Part shown: positions 48,401 through 58,059 of the stretch, in pieces
How positions within the stretch are numbered: position 1 is the stretch's first letter
Layout of the letters: each line of letters starts with the position of its first letter
Source: Acidimicrobiaceae bacterium
GTDB taxonomy: Bacteria > Actinomycetota > Acidimicrobiia > Acidimicrobiales > Ilumatobacteraceae
NCBI GenBank assembly: GCA_020637295.1
Contig: JACJWF010000010.1
Location: forward strand, 75,861 to 139,860
DNA length: 64,000 bases
Direction of reading: 5' to 3'
Translations under genes and position numbers: made by a program
Notes under the pieces: generated by a model
Databases searched by the model: none
What the model saw: only the letters and a program-made list of their open reading frames with translations
Told to the model about the DNA's origin: nothing

Positions 48401-49807
48401 GTGACGACACTCACCCGGAAGCCCATGCCCTTCCTTGTACCGGAGTACTGCAAGGGGTGCGGCCGATGCATCACCTCGTGCACCAAGGGCTGCATCACAC
48501 CCGGCACGGAGATCAACCCGCTCACCGGCCTGGTGCCCGTGGTGCTGGACCTCACCGACTGCAACGCATGCGAGCTGTGCATCGACGCCTGCCCCGAGCC
48601 GTTCGGCCTGCGCCCCGAAGGTGAGCAGGCGGCCTTCGAGCTGCGCGACCCCGCCGAGCTGGGCGGCCCCCGGCCGTACGACGCACCGGTGCCCGAACCC
48701 CTGCCGGACACCACGCTCGCCCTCCCGGGGCGCGCCCCCCTGGTGGTGAAGGGCACCTACGCCTCGGCGCTGGGTGCGGTGCTCGGCGGCTGCCGGCACG
48801 TCTACGGCTACCCGATCACCCCCTCCACCGAGGGCGCCGAACTGATGGCCAAGCTGCAGCCGATGCTGGACGGTGTGTTCGTCCAGGCCGTCAGCGAGGT
48901 GGCCACCGTCAACATGATGTACGGCGCCGGCGGGGCCGGGAAGCGGTGCATGACGTTCACCAGCTCGCCGGGCTTCAGCCTGATGCTGGAGGGCATCTCC
49001 TACCTGATCGGCGCAGAGGTGCCGGCCGTGTTCGTCAACATCATGCGCGGCGGCCCCGGGCTGGGGAACATCGCCCCCGCACAGGCGGACATCAAGCTGG
49101 CCTGCCGCGGCCTGGGCCACGGCAACACCCACGCCATCGTGCTGGCACCGGCCACCCCGCAGGAGATGCTGGACCTGACGATGCTGTCCTTCGACCTGGC
49201 GTTCCGCTACCGCAACCCGGTGGTGGTGCTGGGCGACGGCTACCTCGGCCAGATGACCGGCAAGGTGCGCCTGCCCGACCACATGGTGGTGCCGGGCATC
49301 CCCGAGTGGGCCGTGTACGGCGACCACTCCCACCGCGGCAACCTGATCTGCTCAATCGAGCTGCAGGAGGCCGACCTGGAGCGCCACAACCTGGACCTCG
49401 ACGCCAAGTACGCCCGCATGACCGCCACCGAGCAGCGGGCCGACCTGCACCACTGCGACGACGCCGACGTGGTGGTGGTGGCCTGCAACACGCCCGCCCA
49501 GCTGGCCAAGGGGGCGGTGAAGGAGCTGCGCGAGCAGGGCGTGAAGGTCGGCCTGTTCCGCCCGATCACCCTCTGGCCGTTCCCCATCGATGCCTTCCGC
49601 GAGGTGGCCGAGCGGGCCCGCCACCTGGTGGTGGTGGAGGCCAGCGAGGGCCAACTGGAGGACGAGATGCGCCTGGCCCTCAGCTACGCAGGGGTGCACG
49701 CACCGCCGATCAGCCATGTGCGCCGCCAGGGCGGGGTGCTGCCGTCCCAGGCGGAAGTGGTGCAGCAGGTCCTTGCACTGACGCACGAGCGGGAAGGGGT
49801 GCTGTGA
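48401..49807 (+). CDS. 2-oxoacid:ferredoxin oxidoreductase, ferredoxin-alpha fusion (VorB/KorA-like)
   Basis: 468 aa with a GTG start behind GGAGG. Residues ~12-75 are a 2[4Fe-4S] ferredoxin (CKGCGRCITSCTKGC; CNACELCIDACP). The rest is the alpha subunit of 2-oxoacid:ferredoxin oxidoreductases (GGCRHVYGYPITPSTEGAEL; QAVSEVATVNMMYGAGGAG; FRPITLWPFPIDAF). Best guess is the branched-chain or 2-oxoglutarate type. It oxidises a 2-oxoacid with CoA and reduces ferredoxin. Overlaps its partner by one base. Confidence 0.88.
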   Translation: MTTLTRKPMPFLVPEYCKGCGRCITSCTKGCITPGTEINPLTGLVPVVLDLTDCNACELCIDACPEPFGLRPEGEQAAFELRDPAELGGPRPYDAPVPEPLPDTTLALPGRAPLVVKGTYASALGAVLGGCRHVYGYPITPSTEGAELMAKLQPMLDGVFVQAVSEVATVNMMYGAGGAGKRCMTFTSSPGFSLMLEGISYLIGAEVPAVFVNIMRGGPGLGNIAPAQADIKLACRGLGHGNTHAIVLAPATPQEMLDLTMLSFDLAFRYRNPVVVLGDGYLGQMTGKVRLPDHMVVPGIPEWAVYGDHSHRGNLICSIELQEADLERHNLDLDAKYARMTATEQRADLHHCDDADVVVVACNTPAQLAKGAVKELREQGVKVGLFRPITLWPFPIDAFREVAERARHLVVVEASEGQLEDEMRLALSYAGVHAPPISHVRRQGGVLPSQAEVVQQVLALTHEREGVL

Positions 49808-51246
49808 TGCCGACCTCCGTCTTCTACCGCCAGTTCGAGCGCCACGATCACGCCACCGGGATCAAGGCCCACACCACCACCTACTGCCCGGGCTGCGGCC
49901 ACGGGGTGGCCCAGCAGTTCCTCGCCGAGGCGATCGACGAGCTCGGCGTGCAGGACCGCACGGTCCTCGTGTCGCCGGTGGGCTGCTCGGTGTTCAGCTA
50001 CTACTACTTCGACGTCGGCAACACCCAGGCCGCCCACGGCCGGGCACCCGCCGTCGCCATCGGCCACAAGACGGCCAACCCGGACTCGATCGTCGTCTGC
50101 TACCAGGGTGACGGCGACCTGGCGTCCATCGGCCTGGCGGAGATCATCAGCGCAGCCCAGATGGGGCTGCCGATCACGATCATCTTCGTCAACAACGCGA
50201 TCTACGGGATGACCGGCGGCCAGATGGCCCCCACCACCCTCCTCGGGCAGAACACCACCACCTCGCCCGGCGGGCGCACCACGTTCGCCGGCGAGCCGTT
50301 GAAGGTGGCCGAGATGATCGCCGGCCTCGACGGCCCGGTGTTCGTGGAGCGGGTGGCGCTGTACGACAACCGCCGCCGCACCCACGCCAAGCGGGCCATC
50401 AAGAAGGCGCTGGAGCTCCAGGCCAACGGCACCGGCTTCGCCTTCATCGAGGTGCTCTCGGAGTGCCCGATCCACCTCAACATGACCCCGGAGGACGCCG
50501 AGGGCTGGGTGCGCGACACCATGCAGCAGGTGTTCCCGCTGGGTGTGAAGAAGGACGCCACCGACCGCCAGTACCCCGAGATCCCCACCCCGGCCTTCGA
50601 CGCCGAGGCCACGCTGGCGGCCATGGGCACCACCACGGAGCAGGCCGAGCGCCACGCCACCGGGTTCCCCGCCCACCTCGACCCCGACGACATCAGCCTC
50701 AAGCTGGCCGGGGCCGGCGGTGACGGCGCCCAGACGGCGGCGATGTTGATCACCAAGGCGGCTATCAACGAGGGGTTCGATTCCACGGACATCCCCAGCT
50801 ACGGGCCGGAGAGCCGCGGTGGCACGTCGTACGCCGACGTGCACGTGGCGGCCACCGAGGTGCTGTCGCCCGCTGCACCACACCCGCACGTGCTGGTGGC
50901 GTTCAACGCGCCCAGCCTGGCGAAGTTCGGGCCGACGGTGCGCCCCGGCGGCGTGGTGATCTACGACAGCTCGATCGTCGGTGAGGTGCCGTCCAGCCTG
51001 GCCGACGGCGTGCGCGTCGTGGGTGTGCCGTTCGCCGCCGTGGCCCGCGACCTCGGCGCCGTGCAGGTGAAGAACGTGGTCGCACTCGGTGCGCTGCAGG
51101 GCGCCACCGGGCTGTTCCCGAAGGAGACGTTCCTCACCGTCATCCGCTCCGCGCTGGTCGGCAAGCGGGCCGTGCTGGAGCTGAACGAGCAGGCCTTCGC
51201 CCGCGGCGCCGAACTGGCGTCGGCCGTTGCCGCCCCCGCCGGGTGA
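49807..51246 (+). CDS. 2-oxoacid:ferredoxin oxidoreductase, beta-gamma fusion
   Basis: 479 aa. Residues 1-~270 are the TPP-binding beta subunit (TTYCPGCGHGVAQQFLAEA; CYQGDGDLASIGLAEII; VNNAIYGMTGGQ, the GDG...N Mg-TPP motif). Residues ~295-479 are the gamma subunit (LAGAGGDGAQTAAMLITKA; SYGPESRGGTSYADVHV; GALQGATGLFPKETFLTVIR). In many species these are separate genes. Starts inside the previous stop (TGATG), so the two proteins are made together. Confidence 0.9.
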   Translation: MPTSVFYRQFERHDHATGIKAHTTTYCPGCGHGVAQQFLAEAIDELGVQDRTVLVSPVGCSVFSYYYFDVGNTQAAHGRAPAVAIGHKTANPDSIVVCYQGDGDLASIGLAEIISAAQMGLPITIIFVNNAIYGMTGGQMAPTTLLGQNTTTSPGGRTTFAGEPLKVAEMIAGLDGPVFVERVALYDNRRRTHAKRAIKKALELQANGTGFAFIEVLSECPIHLNMTPEDAEGWVRDTMQQVFPLGVKKDATDRQYPEIPTPAFDAEATLAAMGTTTEQAERHATGFPAHLDPDDISLKLAGAGGDGAQTAAMLITKAAINEGFDSTDIPSYGPESRGGTSYADVHVAATEVLSPAAPHPHVLVAFNAPSLAKFGPTVRPGGVVIYDSSIVGEVPSSLADGVRVVGVPFAAVARDLGAVQVKNVVALGALQGATGLFPKETFLTVIRSALVGKRAVLELNEQAFARGAELASAVAAPAG

Positions 51247-51260
51247 CAGACTGCACCACG

Positions 51261-51300
51261 TGAACCGGCGCTGAACGGCGCTGAACCGCGTTGAACGACG
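51261..51300. repeat. Four 10-bp direct repeats before the ABC exporter genes
   Basis: Units TGAACCGGCG, CTGAACGGCG, CTGAACCGCG and TTGAACGACG start at 51261, 51271, 51281 and 51291, one per DNA helical turn. They occupy the gap just after the oxidoreductase and 50 bp before the ABC ATPase start. No protein-coding or hairpin explanation. Confidence 0.7.
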
Positions 51301-51350
51301 CCGTCACGCCCGACCTTCGGCCCTAATGGTGGCCACGACCGGGCGGAAGA

Positions 51351-52136
51351 ATGACGGTGCAGGATGCCCTGGAGGGCCGGATGGCCACCACAGCGGTCAA
51401 CTCGTCCGCCGGCATGGCGCCGGCTGCACCCGTGGTGGTCGCCCGCGGCCTGGCCCGCACCTACACCCTCGGCGGGGTGGCCGTGCCGGCGCTGCGCGGC
51501 GTGGACCTGGAGGTGGCCGCCGGCGAACTGGTGGTGCTGATGGGGCCCAGCGGGTGCGGCAAGACGACGCTCCTCCACCTGCTGGCCGGGCTGGATGCCG
51601 CCGACGACGGCGAGCTGACCGTCGCGGGTGTGGACCTGCGCCGGGCCACCCAGCGGGAGCTGGACCGCTTCCGCCGGGACCATGTGGGCGTGATGCTGCA
51701 GAGCGACAACCTGCTCAGCACGGCCACGGCCCGCGAGCAGGTGGCGCTGCAACTGCTGGCCCGTGGCACCCGGTGGCGCGACGCGCTGGACACGGCCGAC
51801 GTGCTGCTGGCCGACGTGGGCCTGGCCCACCGCCGCCGCCACCGGCCGGCCGACCTGTCGGGTGGCGAGCAGCAGCGGGTGGCGCTGGCCCGGGCGCTGG
51901 CCGGCAACCCGGCCCTCGTCCTCGCCGACGAGCCCACCGGCGAGCTGGACAGCGCCACCACCGGCGAGGTGCTGGGGCTGGTGACCCGGGCCAACCAGTT
52001 GCACGGCACCACGTTCGTGATCGCCACCCACGACCCCCTGCTGGCCGAGGTCGCCACCCGAGTGGTGCGCCTGCGCGACGGAGTGGTGGTGCCCCCGCCG
52101 CCCGGCGGCGCCGTACAAGGAACGGGCCCCTCGTGA
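51351..52136 (+). CDS. ABC transporter ATPase, MacB/LolD-type
   Basis: 261 aa. Walker A GPSGCGKTTLL, Q-loop VMLQSDNLL, signature LSGGEQQRVALARAL, Walker B LVLADEPTGELD, H-loop FVIATHDPL. Belongs to the export group paired with FtsX-like permeases. The ATG at 51351 is followed by alternative starts (51381 ATG). It overlaps the first permease by 4 bp (GTGA). Confidence 0.9.
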   Translation: MTVQDALEGRMATTAVNSSAGMAPAAPVVVARGLARTYTLGGVAVPALRGVDLEVAAGELVVLMGPSGCGKTTLLHLLAGLDAADDGELTVAGVDLRRATQRELDRFRRDHVGVMLQSDNLLSTATAREQVALQLLARGTRWRDALDTADVLLADVGLAHRRRHRPADLSGGEQQRVALARALAGNPALVLADEPTGELDSATTGEVLGLVTRANQLHGTTFVIATHDPLLAEVATRVVRLRDGVVVPPPPGGAVQGTGPS

Positions 52137-53251
52137 CGGTGCCCTGGCTCACCCGCGTGCGCTTGGCCGCCGGCGACCTGCGCGCCCAGCCATGGCGCTC
52201 CGTCATCGCCGTGCTCGTGCTCACCCCGCTGGCGGCGAGTTGGTTCATCCTGGCGGTGGTCGCCCGGTCGCTGGCCGACCTCGGCACCGTCGGTGAGGCG
52301 CGCAACCTGGTGGTCACCGAGCCCGACGTGTTCGACCTGGCCAACGTGCACCTCGACGGCGACGACCTGGCCACGGCGGCTGCCGCGGCCGGCGACGACG
52401 CGGAGTCCGTGACGCCGCTGGTGCTCCGCCTGGTGGAGATGGACGAGCGGGTGCTGCAACTGCGGGCCGCGGCAACGGGCGACTGGGCGCCGATCTACGA
52501 CCTCACCCTGCTGGACGGCACCGTGCCGGACGGAGCCCGCGACGAGATGGCCATCACCTCGGCCGTGCAGGTGGCCACGGGGTGGCAGGTGGGTGACCGC
52601 CAGCAGGTGTTCGGGACGGACTTCACGATCACCGCCGTGCTGCGCGGCTCGGGCAGCAAGGTGGCGTCGCTGTGGCTGCCGCTGGACCGCGCCGAGCGGC
52701 TGTTCGACCGGCCCGGCGAGTTCCAGTTCGCCGTCGTGCGAGTGCGCGCCGACGCCGACGGGGATGCCGTGCGTGCGCGGCTGCGCGATGCGTTCCCCGG
52801 GCGCATCGTGCTCGACGAGTCGGCCATCCAGGCCGAGGCTGCCCGGGGGGTGCGCTCGCTCGGCGACATCGCCATGGCGTTCACGGCAGTGGGTGTGCTC
52901 GGCCTGGCCGTCGGTGCGGCCAACGCGACCGCGCTGACCCTGGCGGAACGGCGCCGCAGCGTCGGCCTGTTGCGGGCCATGGGGTTCGACGCCGCGACGG
53001 TTCGCGGCCTCCTCGCAGCCAGGGCGGTGCTCACCTCGCTGGTAGCAGTGCTGCTCGGCCTGGCGGCGGCCACATGGTTCGTGCAGGTCCGTCCCACGTT
53101 CGTGCTGCGGACCTACACGGTGTCGCTGCGGCTCGAGCCGTGGGTGGTGCTGGCCGGGGTGGCGCTGGCCGTGCTGGGCGCCTGGGCCGGCGCGATCGTG
53201 GCCGCCCGCCGGGCAGTGCAGGCGACCCCGGCGACGCTGGTGGTGACGTGA
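52133..53251 (+). CDS. FtsX-like ABC permease
   Basis: 372 aa with a GTG start. One N-terminal helix (SVIAVLVLTPLAASWFILAV), a large extracytoplasmic domain (~40-240) and three C-terminal helices (FTAVGVLGLAVGAANATALTL, VLTSLVAVLLGLAAATWF, WVVLAGVALAVLGAWAGA). The layout is that of MacB/FtsX exporters working on lipoproteins or peptides outside the membrane. Coupled at both ends to the ATPase and the second permease. Confidence 0.85.
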   Translation: MTVPWLTRVRLAAGDLRAQPWRSVIAVLVLTPLAASWFILAVVARSLADLGTVGEARNLVVTEPDVFDLANVHLDGDDLATAAAAAGDDAESVTPLVLRLVEMDERVLQLRAAATGDWAPIYDLTLLDGTVPDGARDEMAITSAVQVATGWQVGDRQQVFGTDFTITAVLRGSGSKVASLWLPLDRAERLFDRPGEFQFAVVRVRADADGDAVRARLRDAFPGRIVLDESAIQAEAARGVRSLGDIAMAFTAVGVLGLAVGAANATALTLAERRRSVGLLRAMGFDAATVRGLLAARAVLTSLVAVLLGLAAATWFVQVRPTFVLRTYTVSLRLEPWVVLAGVALAVLGAWAGAIVAARRAVQATPATLVVT

Positions 53252-54342
53252 TGGGCAGGTTGCGTGTCGTGAGTGTGCTGGCGGTGCGGGACATGGCCCG
53301 GCGGTGGCGGGTGATGGTGGCGCTCGGCATGATGGTGGGGCTCACCGTGATGATGGTGACGCTGCTGGACGGCTACGTGCACAGCATCGACGTGCGCTTC
53401 CGCTCCGCCCAGCCCCGCCTGGTGGTGCAGCAGCAGAGCACGGTGGGCGAGTTCGCCGGCAGCCGCATCCCCGCGTCCGTGGGCGACGACCTGCGGGCGA
53501 TGGGGCTGGACCCGGTGGGCGAAGTGCACGCGGTCACCGGCACCTCCGGCCGCGACGCGGTCCTCATCGCCGGAGTGGACCCCGCCCGCTACCAGACGCT
53601 CGACCCCTACCACCTGGTGGCCGGCCGCCACCTGCGCGCCGGCGAGAGCCACCGCACCGCGCTGCTCGGCAGCGTGCTGGCGGACCGCCTGGGCGCCGGG
53701 CCGGGCGACACGGTGAGCCTGCGCGGGCGCGACGCGGAGGTGGTGGGTGTGTTCGAGTTGGGTACCTACCTGGACGATGCAGCGGTGGTGCCGATCGCCG
53801 ACGCCCAGGCCCTGCTGGGGTGGGAATCCGACGTCTCGCTGTTCGTCGTGGCCGACGACGGCACGCTGCACGACGGCGACGTGCTGCCCGGTGGGCTGGT
53901 GGTGGCCTCGCGTGGCGACATCGCCCTGGTGGACGAGTGGGGGCCCCTGCTGGACCTGCTGGCCGCGGCCGTGCGCTTGCTGGCCGCCGGTGCGGTGGCA
54001 GTGCTGATGCTGGCGCTGTGGCGGCTGGCGTGGCTGCACCGCATCGATCTCGGGGTGTTGCGCCTGATCGGGCTCAGCCGGCAGGCCGTGGCCGCCTACT
54101 TCACCGTGCAGGCGGTGGTGCTGGTGGTGGTGGCCGCAGCAGTCGGCGCCGGCGCCGCCTGGCTGGTGGCACCGTCGCTGGCGCGCACCACCCTGGCCGT
54201 CACCACCATGCCGGTGGTGGACGGGACCGTGTTGTGGAGGGCGGCCGCCGTCGGCGCCCTCGTCCTTGCGGTGGCCCTGGCCACCTCCCTCGTCGCCGTC
54301 ACCCGTCGCAGTGTCGGCGACCTCATCGAGCGCGACGACTGA
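53251..54342 (+). CDS. FtsX-like ABC permease, second subunit
   Basis: 363 aa. Same topology as its neighbour: an N-terminal helix (VMVALGMMVGLTVMMVTLL), extracellular domain, and C-terminal helices (LLAAGAVAVLMLALWRLAWL, AVVLVVVAAAVGAGAAWLV, AAVGALVLAVALATSLVAV). The ATG lies within the previous stop (TGATG). With the ATPase it forms a complete heteromeric exporter. Confidence 0.85.
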   Translation: MGRLRVVSVLAVRDMARRWRVMVALGMMVGLTVMMVTLLDGYVHSIDVRFRSAQPRLVVQQQSTVGEFAGSRIPASVGDDLRAMGLDPVGEVHAVTGTSGRDAVLIAGVDPARYQTLDPYHLVAGRHLRAGESHRTALLGSVLADRLGAGPGDTVSLRGRDAEVVGVFELGTYLDDAAVVPIADAQALLGWESDVSLFVVADDGTLHDGDVLPGGLVVASRGDIALVDEWGPLLDLLAAAVRLLAAGAVAVLMLALWRLAWLHRIDLGVLRLIGLSRQAVAAYFTVQAVVLVVVAAAVGAGAAWLVAPSLARTTLAVTTMPVVDGTVLWRAAAVGALVLAVALATSLVAVTRRSVGDLIERDD

Positions 54343-54380
54343 ACCATCGAATCGAACTGAACCATGGAGAGGAGCCGACG

Positions 54381-55406
54381 ATGACGAGCAACCAACCCGG
54401 TTGGTACCCGGACCCGTTCGGGCGTGCCCAGGTGCGCTGGTGGAGCGGATCGGACTGGACCGATCATGTGGCCACCAACGGCCAGGAGTACACCGACCCG
54501 CCCGTGGCCGGGGCAACCCCGGCCGCCCCGGCCGCAGCCGCGGCCCCGGCCCCGATGGCCGCTGCGCCGATGGCCGCAGCGCCGATGGCTGCTGCCCCTG
54601 CCGCGGCACCTGCCGGGAAGAAGGCCACCACCCAGATGCTGGCGATCGTGGGGGTCGTGGCGCTGCTGGTGGGCGGGTTGGCCGGCTGGCTGATCCGTGG
54701 CGGCGGTGACGACAGCGGCGGCGAAGGAGGTGGAGGCGGTGCGGCCAGCGGGTCGCTGACTACGCCGATCCTCCAGGGGCTGGCCAGCCTGAACAGCTAT
54801 GAGTTCCAGGTGTCTGCCACCACCGTCGGCCCCACCGAGGCGGACCGCAGCGACATCACGGCCTCCGGCCAGAGCGACAGTGCCAACAACCTGCGGCACC
54901 AGGTGCTGACCCAGTCGTCCACCTCGGCCGACGACCCCGAGGGCTACACCTCCACCACGGAGAGCTGGCAGGACTCCACCAAGTCCTGCTCGTTCGACGG
55001 TGAGGAATACAGCAGCACGGCCGCCAACCCGATGGACGCCGACTTCGGCACGGTGCTGAGCGGGGTGTTCGACATCGTCATCCCGGCCGGCAACGCCCAG
55101 CTGGTGGGTGAGGAGACCGTGGCCGGCGTGGCCGCGCAGCACTACTCGTTCACCATCCAGGGCCTGGCTGCCGGCAGCGGCGGTCAGGTGGAGCAGAACC
55201 AGGGCGACATCTGGGTGGCCAAGGACGGCGGGTACCTCCTCAAGTACCAGGTGACCACGGCGTTGCGCACGGCTCCCCAGGGCTCGGCCGGCGCCGAGGT
55301 GTTCCGGCTCACCCTCACCCTCGAACTGACGTCGGTGAACCAGCCGGTGTCCGTGCAGATGCCCGCCGCCTGCCCCGCCCCCACGACCGACACCACCACC
55401 GGCTGA
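54381..55406 (+). CDS. DUF2510 protein with exported lipoprotein-like domain
   Basis: 341 aa. DUF2510 motif at the start (QPGWYPDPFGRAQVRWWSG), a Pro/Ala/Met linker (PMAAAPMAAAPMAAA), one membrane helix (~90-110, LAIVGVVALLVGGLAGWLI), a Gly-rich hinge and an external ~200-residue beta domain with a cysteine pair near its ends (KSCSFDGEEY; PAACPAP). The outer domain resembles LprG/LolA-like lipid carriers in layout. It follows the exporter by 38 bp and is likely its extracytoplasmic partner (inference). Confidence 0.8.
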   Translation: MTSNQPGWYPDPFGRAQVRWWSGSDWTDHVATNGQEYTDPPVAGATPAAPAAAAAPAPMAAAPMAAAPMAAAPAAAPAGKKATTQMLAIVGVVALLVGGLAGWLIRGGGDDSGGEGGGGGAASGSLTTPILQGLASLNSYEFQVSATTVGPTEADRSDITASGQSDSANNLRHQVLTQSSTSADDPEGYTSTTESWQDSTKSCSFDGEEYSSTAANPMDADFGTVLSGVFDIVIPAGNAQLVGEETVAGVAAQHYSFTIQGLAAGSGGQVEQNQGDIWVAKDGGYLLKYQVTTALRTAPQGSAGAEVFRLTLTLELTSVNQPVSVQMPAACPAPTTDTTTG

Positions 55407-55462
55407 GCTGCCGCCCCATTCCCGAAGTGACGCGGTGGCAACCCCGCCCACCAGGGAAGTGA

Positions 55463-55476
55463 CGTGATATATCACG
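55463..55476. promoter_or_regulatory. Perfect 14-bp palindrome CGTGATATATCACG
   Basis: CGTGATATATCACG is its own reverse complement and stands 36 bp before the methyltransferase start at 55513, in a spot where GAAGTGACG also occurs twice (55429 and 55456). It is likely an operator for a dimeric regulator. A related motif reappears near 59450. Confidence 0.55.
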
Positions 55477-55512
55477 CCAGTTCGGGGTGGGAGGGTCCGC
55501 GAGACTGGGCGG

Positions 55513-56272
55513 ATGGCCGCGTCCGACCAGTTCATCGACACCCTGCCCGAGCGCGGGTACGACGAGGTGCTGGCGCCGGCGTACGACGCGTGGCTGCCGC
55601 CCGGCACCGTGTTTGCCGACGACCGGGTCCACCTCGGTGTCATCCGCCGGGCCGGGGGCACCGCGCTGGAGCTCGGCACCGGCAACGGCCGCTTCCTCGT
55701 GCCGGCCCGTCAACAGGGCTTGACGTCGAGGGCTTGGGTCGTCGCCGCCAATGCTGGCTCGCTGCCGGACCCATCTCGCGGCCGCGGGCTCGACGCCGTC
55801 CTGCACGAGGGGACGATGGCGCCGCTGGCGCTTGGCCGCGCCGATATGCGGATCGTCTGCCCGGCGGGCAGCTTCGGGCTGGTGGTCGACAGCCCGCTGA
55901 CGGCCCTGCGCAGCTACCTCGCGAGCACCTGGCACCGGCGGTGGCGTGCTGGCGTTCAGCGGGTCGGGCGATGTCCCGGGTGCCACCACCGGGTTCCAGT
56001 GGCGGCTGCGGCGTACCGGCACCGACGGCGACCAGGGCCTGACGTACGTCACCCACGAGGCCATCGGTCTCGACGACACCGCACCGCAGGTCCATCTGGT
56101 GTTCAACCGCCTGGGGTCTCGACGCCGCTGGCGGGCTGCAGGACACCTGGTTCCGCCGGATGCGTCTGCGCTGCTGGCCGGCCGGAGATCCAGGTGGCGT
56201 TGCGCAGCCGGGTTCGCCGAGGTGCAGGTCCACGGGGGCGACGACGGTTGGGTGGCGCTCGCCACTGCGTGA
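55513..56272 (+). pseudogene. Class I SAM-dependent methyltransferase, frameshifted
   Basis: The first ~60 codons read cleanly (YDEVLAPAYDAWLPPG; motif I LELGTGNGRFLVPA). From about 55690 the frame changes repeatedly: VLHEGTMAPLALGRADMRI is in one frame, then LAFSGSGDVPGATTGFQWRL and QVHLVFNRL in another, and VQVHGGDDGWVALA at the end. Content is a normal ~250-aa methyltransferase. The preserved motifs and indel-only damage suggest sequence error rather than decay. Confidence 0.72.
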
Positions 56273-56287
56273 CCGTGCCGCAGTACG

Positions 56288-58031
56288 GTGCGTGATGTGC
56301 TGAACCCCGTTGGTGCGCTCCGCCATCTTGCCGCCGCCAGCAGCTGCTGCGGCAGGCGCCGGTCCTCGTGGTGGCCAGGGGTGCTGGCCAGGGAGTGCAT
56401 CCGGAGCGGTTCGACGCCAAGCAGGTGGTCATCGCGCCGCTCGGCGACGGGGTGCGCATCCGCGAGGTGGTGGATCAGGACTTCGGCAACCACCAGCGCC
56501 ACGGCTACAGAGCGGGTGATCCCCAACGACTTCAGCGCGGCCGCGGACGTGACCGCCTTCTCACCCGATGCGCCGGACGACCTCTCCGTCGTCAACGAGG
56601 GGTACCAGACCCGTATCCGCATCGGTGACCCGGACACCACCATCGACGGGCAGCACCGCTCGTGCTCACCTACACGTTGCCGTCGGCGCAGCTGTCCACC
56701 GGCCAGCTCGCGCTGGACATCATCTGGCCGGACGAGGCCGTTCGAGACCAGCCGGTTCGAGGTGGTGCTCACCGGCTCTGAGCTCCCGCAACCCACTGTG
56801 CAACGTGGGCCGAGGTGGCACGTCCGGCGGTTGCACCTTGCAGCAGTGGGCGACGGAGTACTGCGGGTGTTCCAGCCGCTGGAGGCCGGCGACAGCATCA
56901 CCGTCGGCGGGCAGATCGTCCGCACGTTCACTCCGGCGGAGGTTGCGTGCCGCCGATCCCCGCCCGCCGTGGCGACGCCTCCAGGCTGCTGGTGGCGGGC
57001 GTCGGTGTCACGGGGTTGGCGCCGCGGCGGGCACGTTCCTCCTGGCCCGCCGGCTGGGGCGCAACAAGGTGGCCAGTGGCGGCGCGCCGAGCGCGGCCTA
57101 CGGCGGTGGCGGCCCGGCGCTCCTGATGTCCGACTCGGCGATGGAGGACTTCGTCACCACCGAGTTCGTGCCGCCGCCGTCGATGACGCCGTGGGAAGGG
57201 CGATGCTGCTGCGCGAACGGGTGGACAACCAGACCGCCGAAGCCTGGTACGCCACCCAGATCGCCAGAGGCGCTCGTCCTCCAGCCGGATCGCCGGCGAC
57301 GTTTGGCCGCCGGGCCGAAGCTACAGATGCTCGGCAGGGGAAGACCGTGCCCGGCTGAACGCCTGGTGTCCGGCCTCGACGCCCACCATCACGCTGGACA
57401 AGTACCAGCCGCGCTCGCGTCGCTCACCGCCAAGGTCCGCAAGGCGCAGATCGCCAAGGCGAAGAAGTCGAACTGGTGGAGAAGTTCCCGCCCGGCAGCC
57501 AGGTGCACTTCCGGCGGCAGTCTCCGGCGTCGCATCGCGTGGCGGCCCTCGGCGTGGTGCTTGCTGTGGGCCCGGTTGGCGCCAGCACGTGCTGGTTGCG
57601 TTCGGCGTGGCGCTCGGTGGCAGCCGCCGTCGCCATGGCCGATACCTGCCGCTGTTACCGGTGCGCAGCGTGCAGGGCTCGGCGCTGGCCATCCGTGTGG
57701 AGTCGTTCCGCAGGTTCCTGCTGGCCAGTGAGGGCAAGCACGTGGACTGGGCCTGGCAGCGGGGATCCTGCGGTGAGTACACGGCCTGGGCGGTGGCCCT
57801 GGGCGGCTGACGTGGGGCGATGCGCTGGCGGACAGCACGATCCCGCCGCCTGAGCCAGTTCACCACGCCTCGTTCGCACGTACTGGTCCAGCCTGCAGAC
57901 GTCCAGCCGGATGCCCAGTAGCAGCGGCTCCGGCGGGTCGGGCGGCTGGGCGTGGCGGCGGCTTCTCCGGCGGCTTCTCCGGCGGCAGCGTGGGAGGTGG
58001 CGGTGGCGGCGGCAGCTCCGGCAGCTGGTGA
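56288..58031 (+). pseudogene. DUF2207 membrane protein, frameshifted
   Basis: Fragments spread over three frames: HPERFDAKQVVIAPLGDGVRI, VIPNDFSAAADVTAFSPDAP, GYQTRIRIGDPDTTIDGQHR, VFQPLEAGDSITVGGQIVR, then LLMSDSAMEDFVTTEFVPP, AEAWYATQIARG, LASLTAKVRKAQIAKAKKS, VESFRRFLLASEGKHVDWAW and a Gly/Ser tail ending SGSW plus stop. Together they match a whole DUF2207 protein including the closing GGGG/SSG tail. At least ten frame switches are needed. A clean paralogue lies at 62227. Confidence 0.75.
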
Positions 58032-58059
58032 CGACGCCTCGTCCCGCGCTGCGCTCGTG

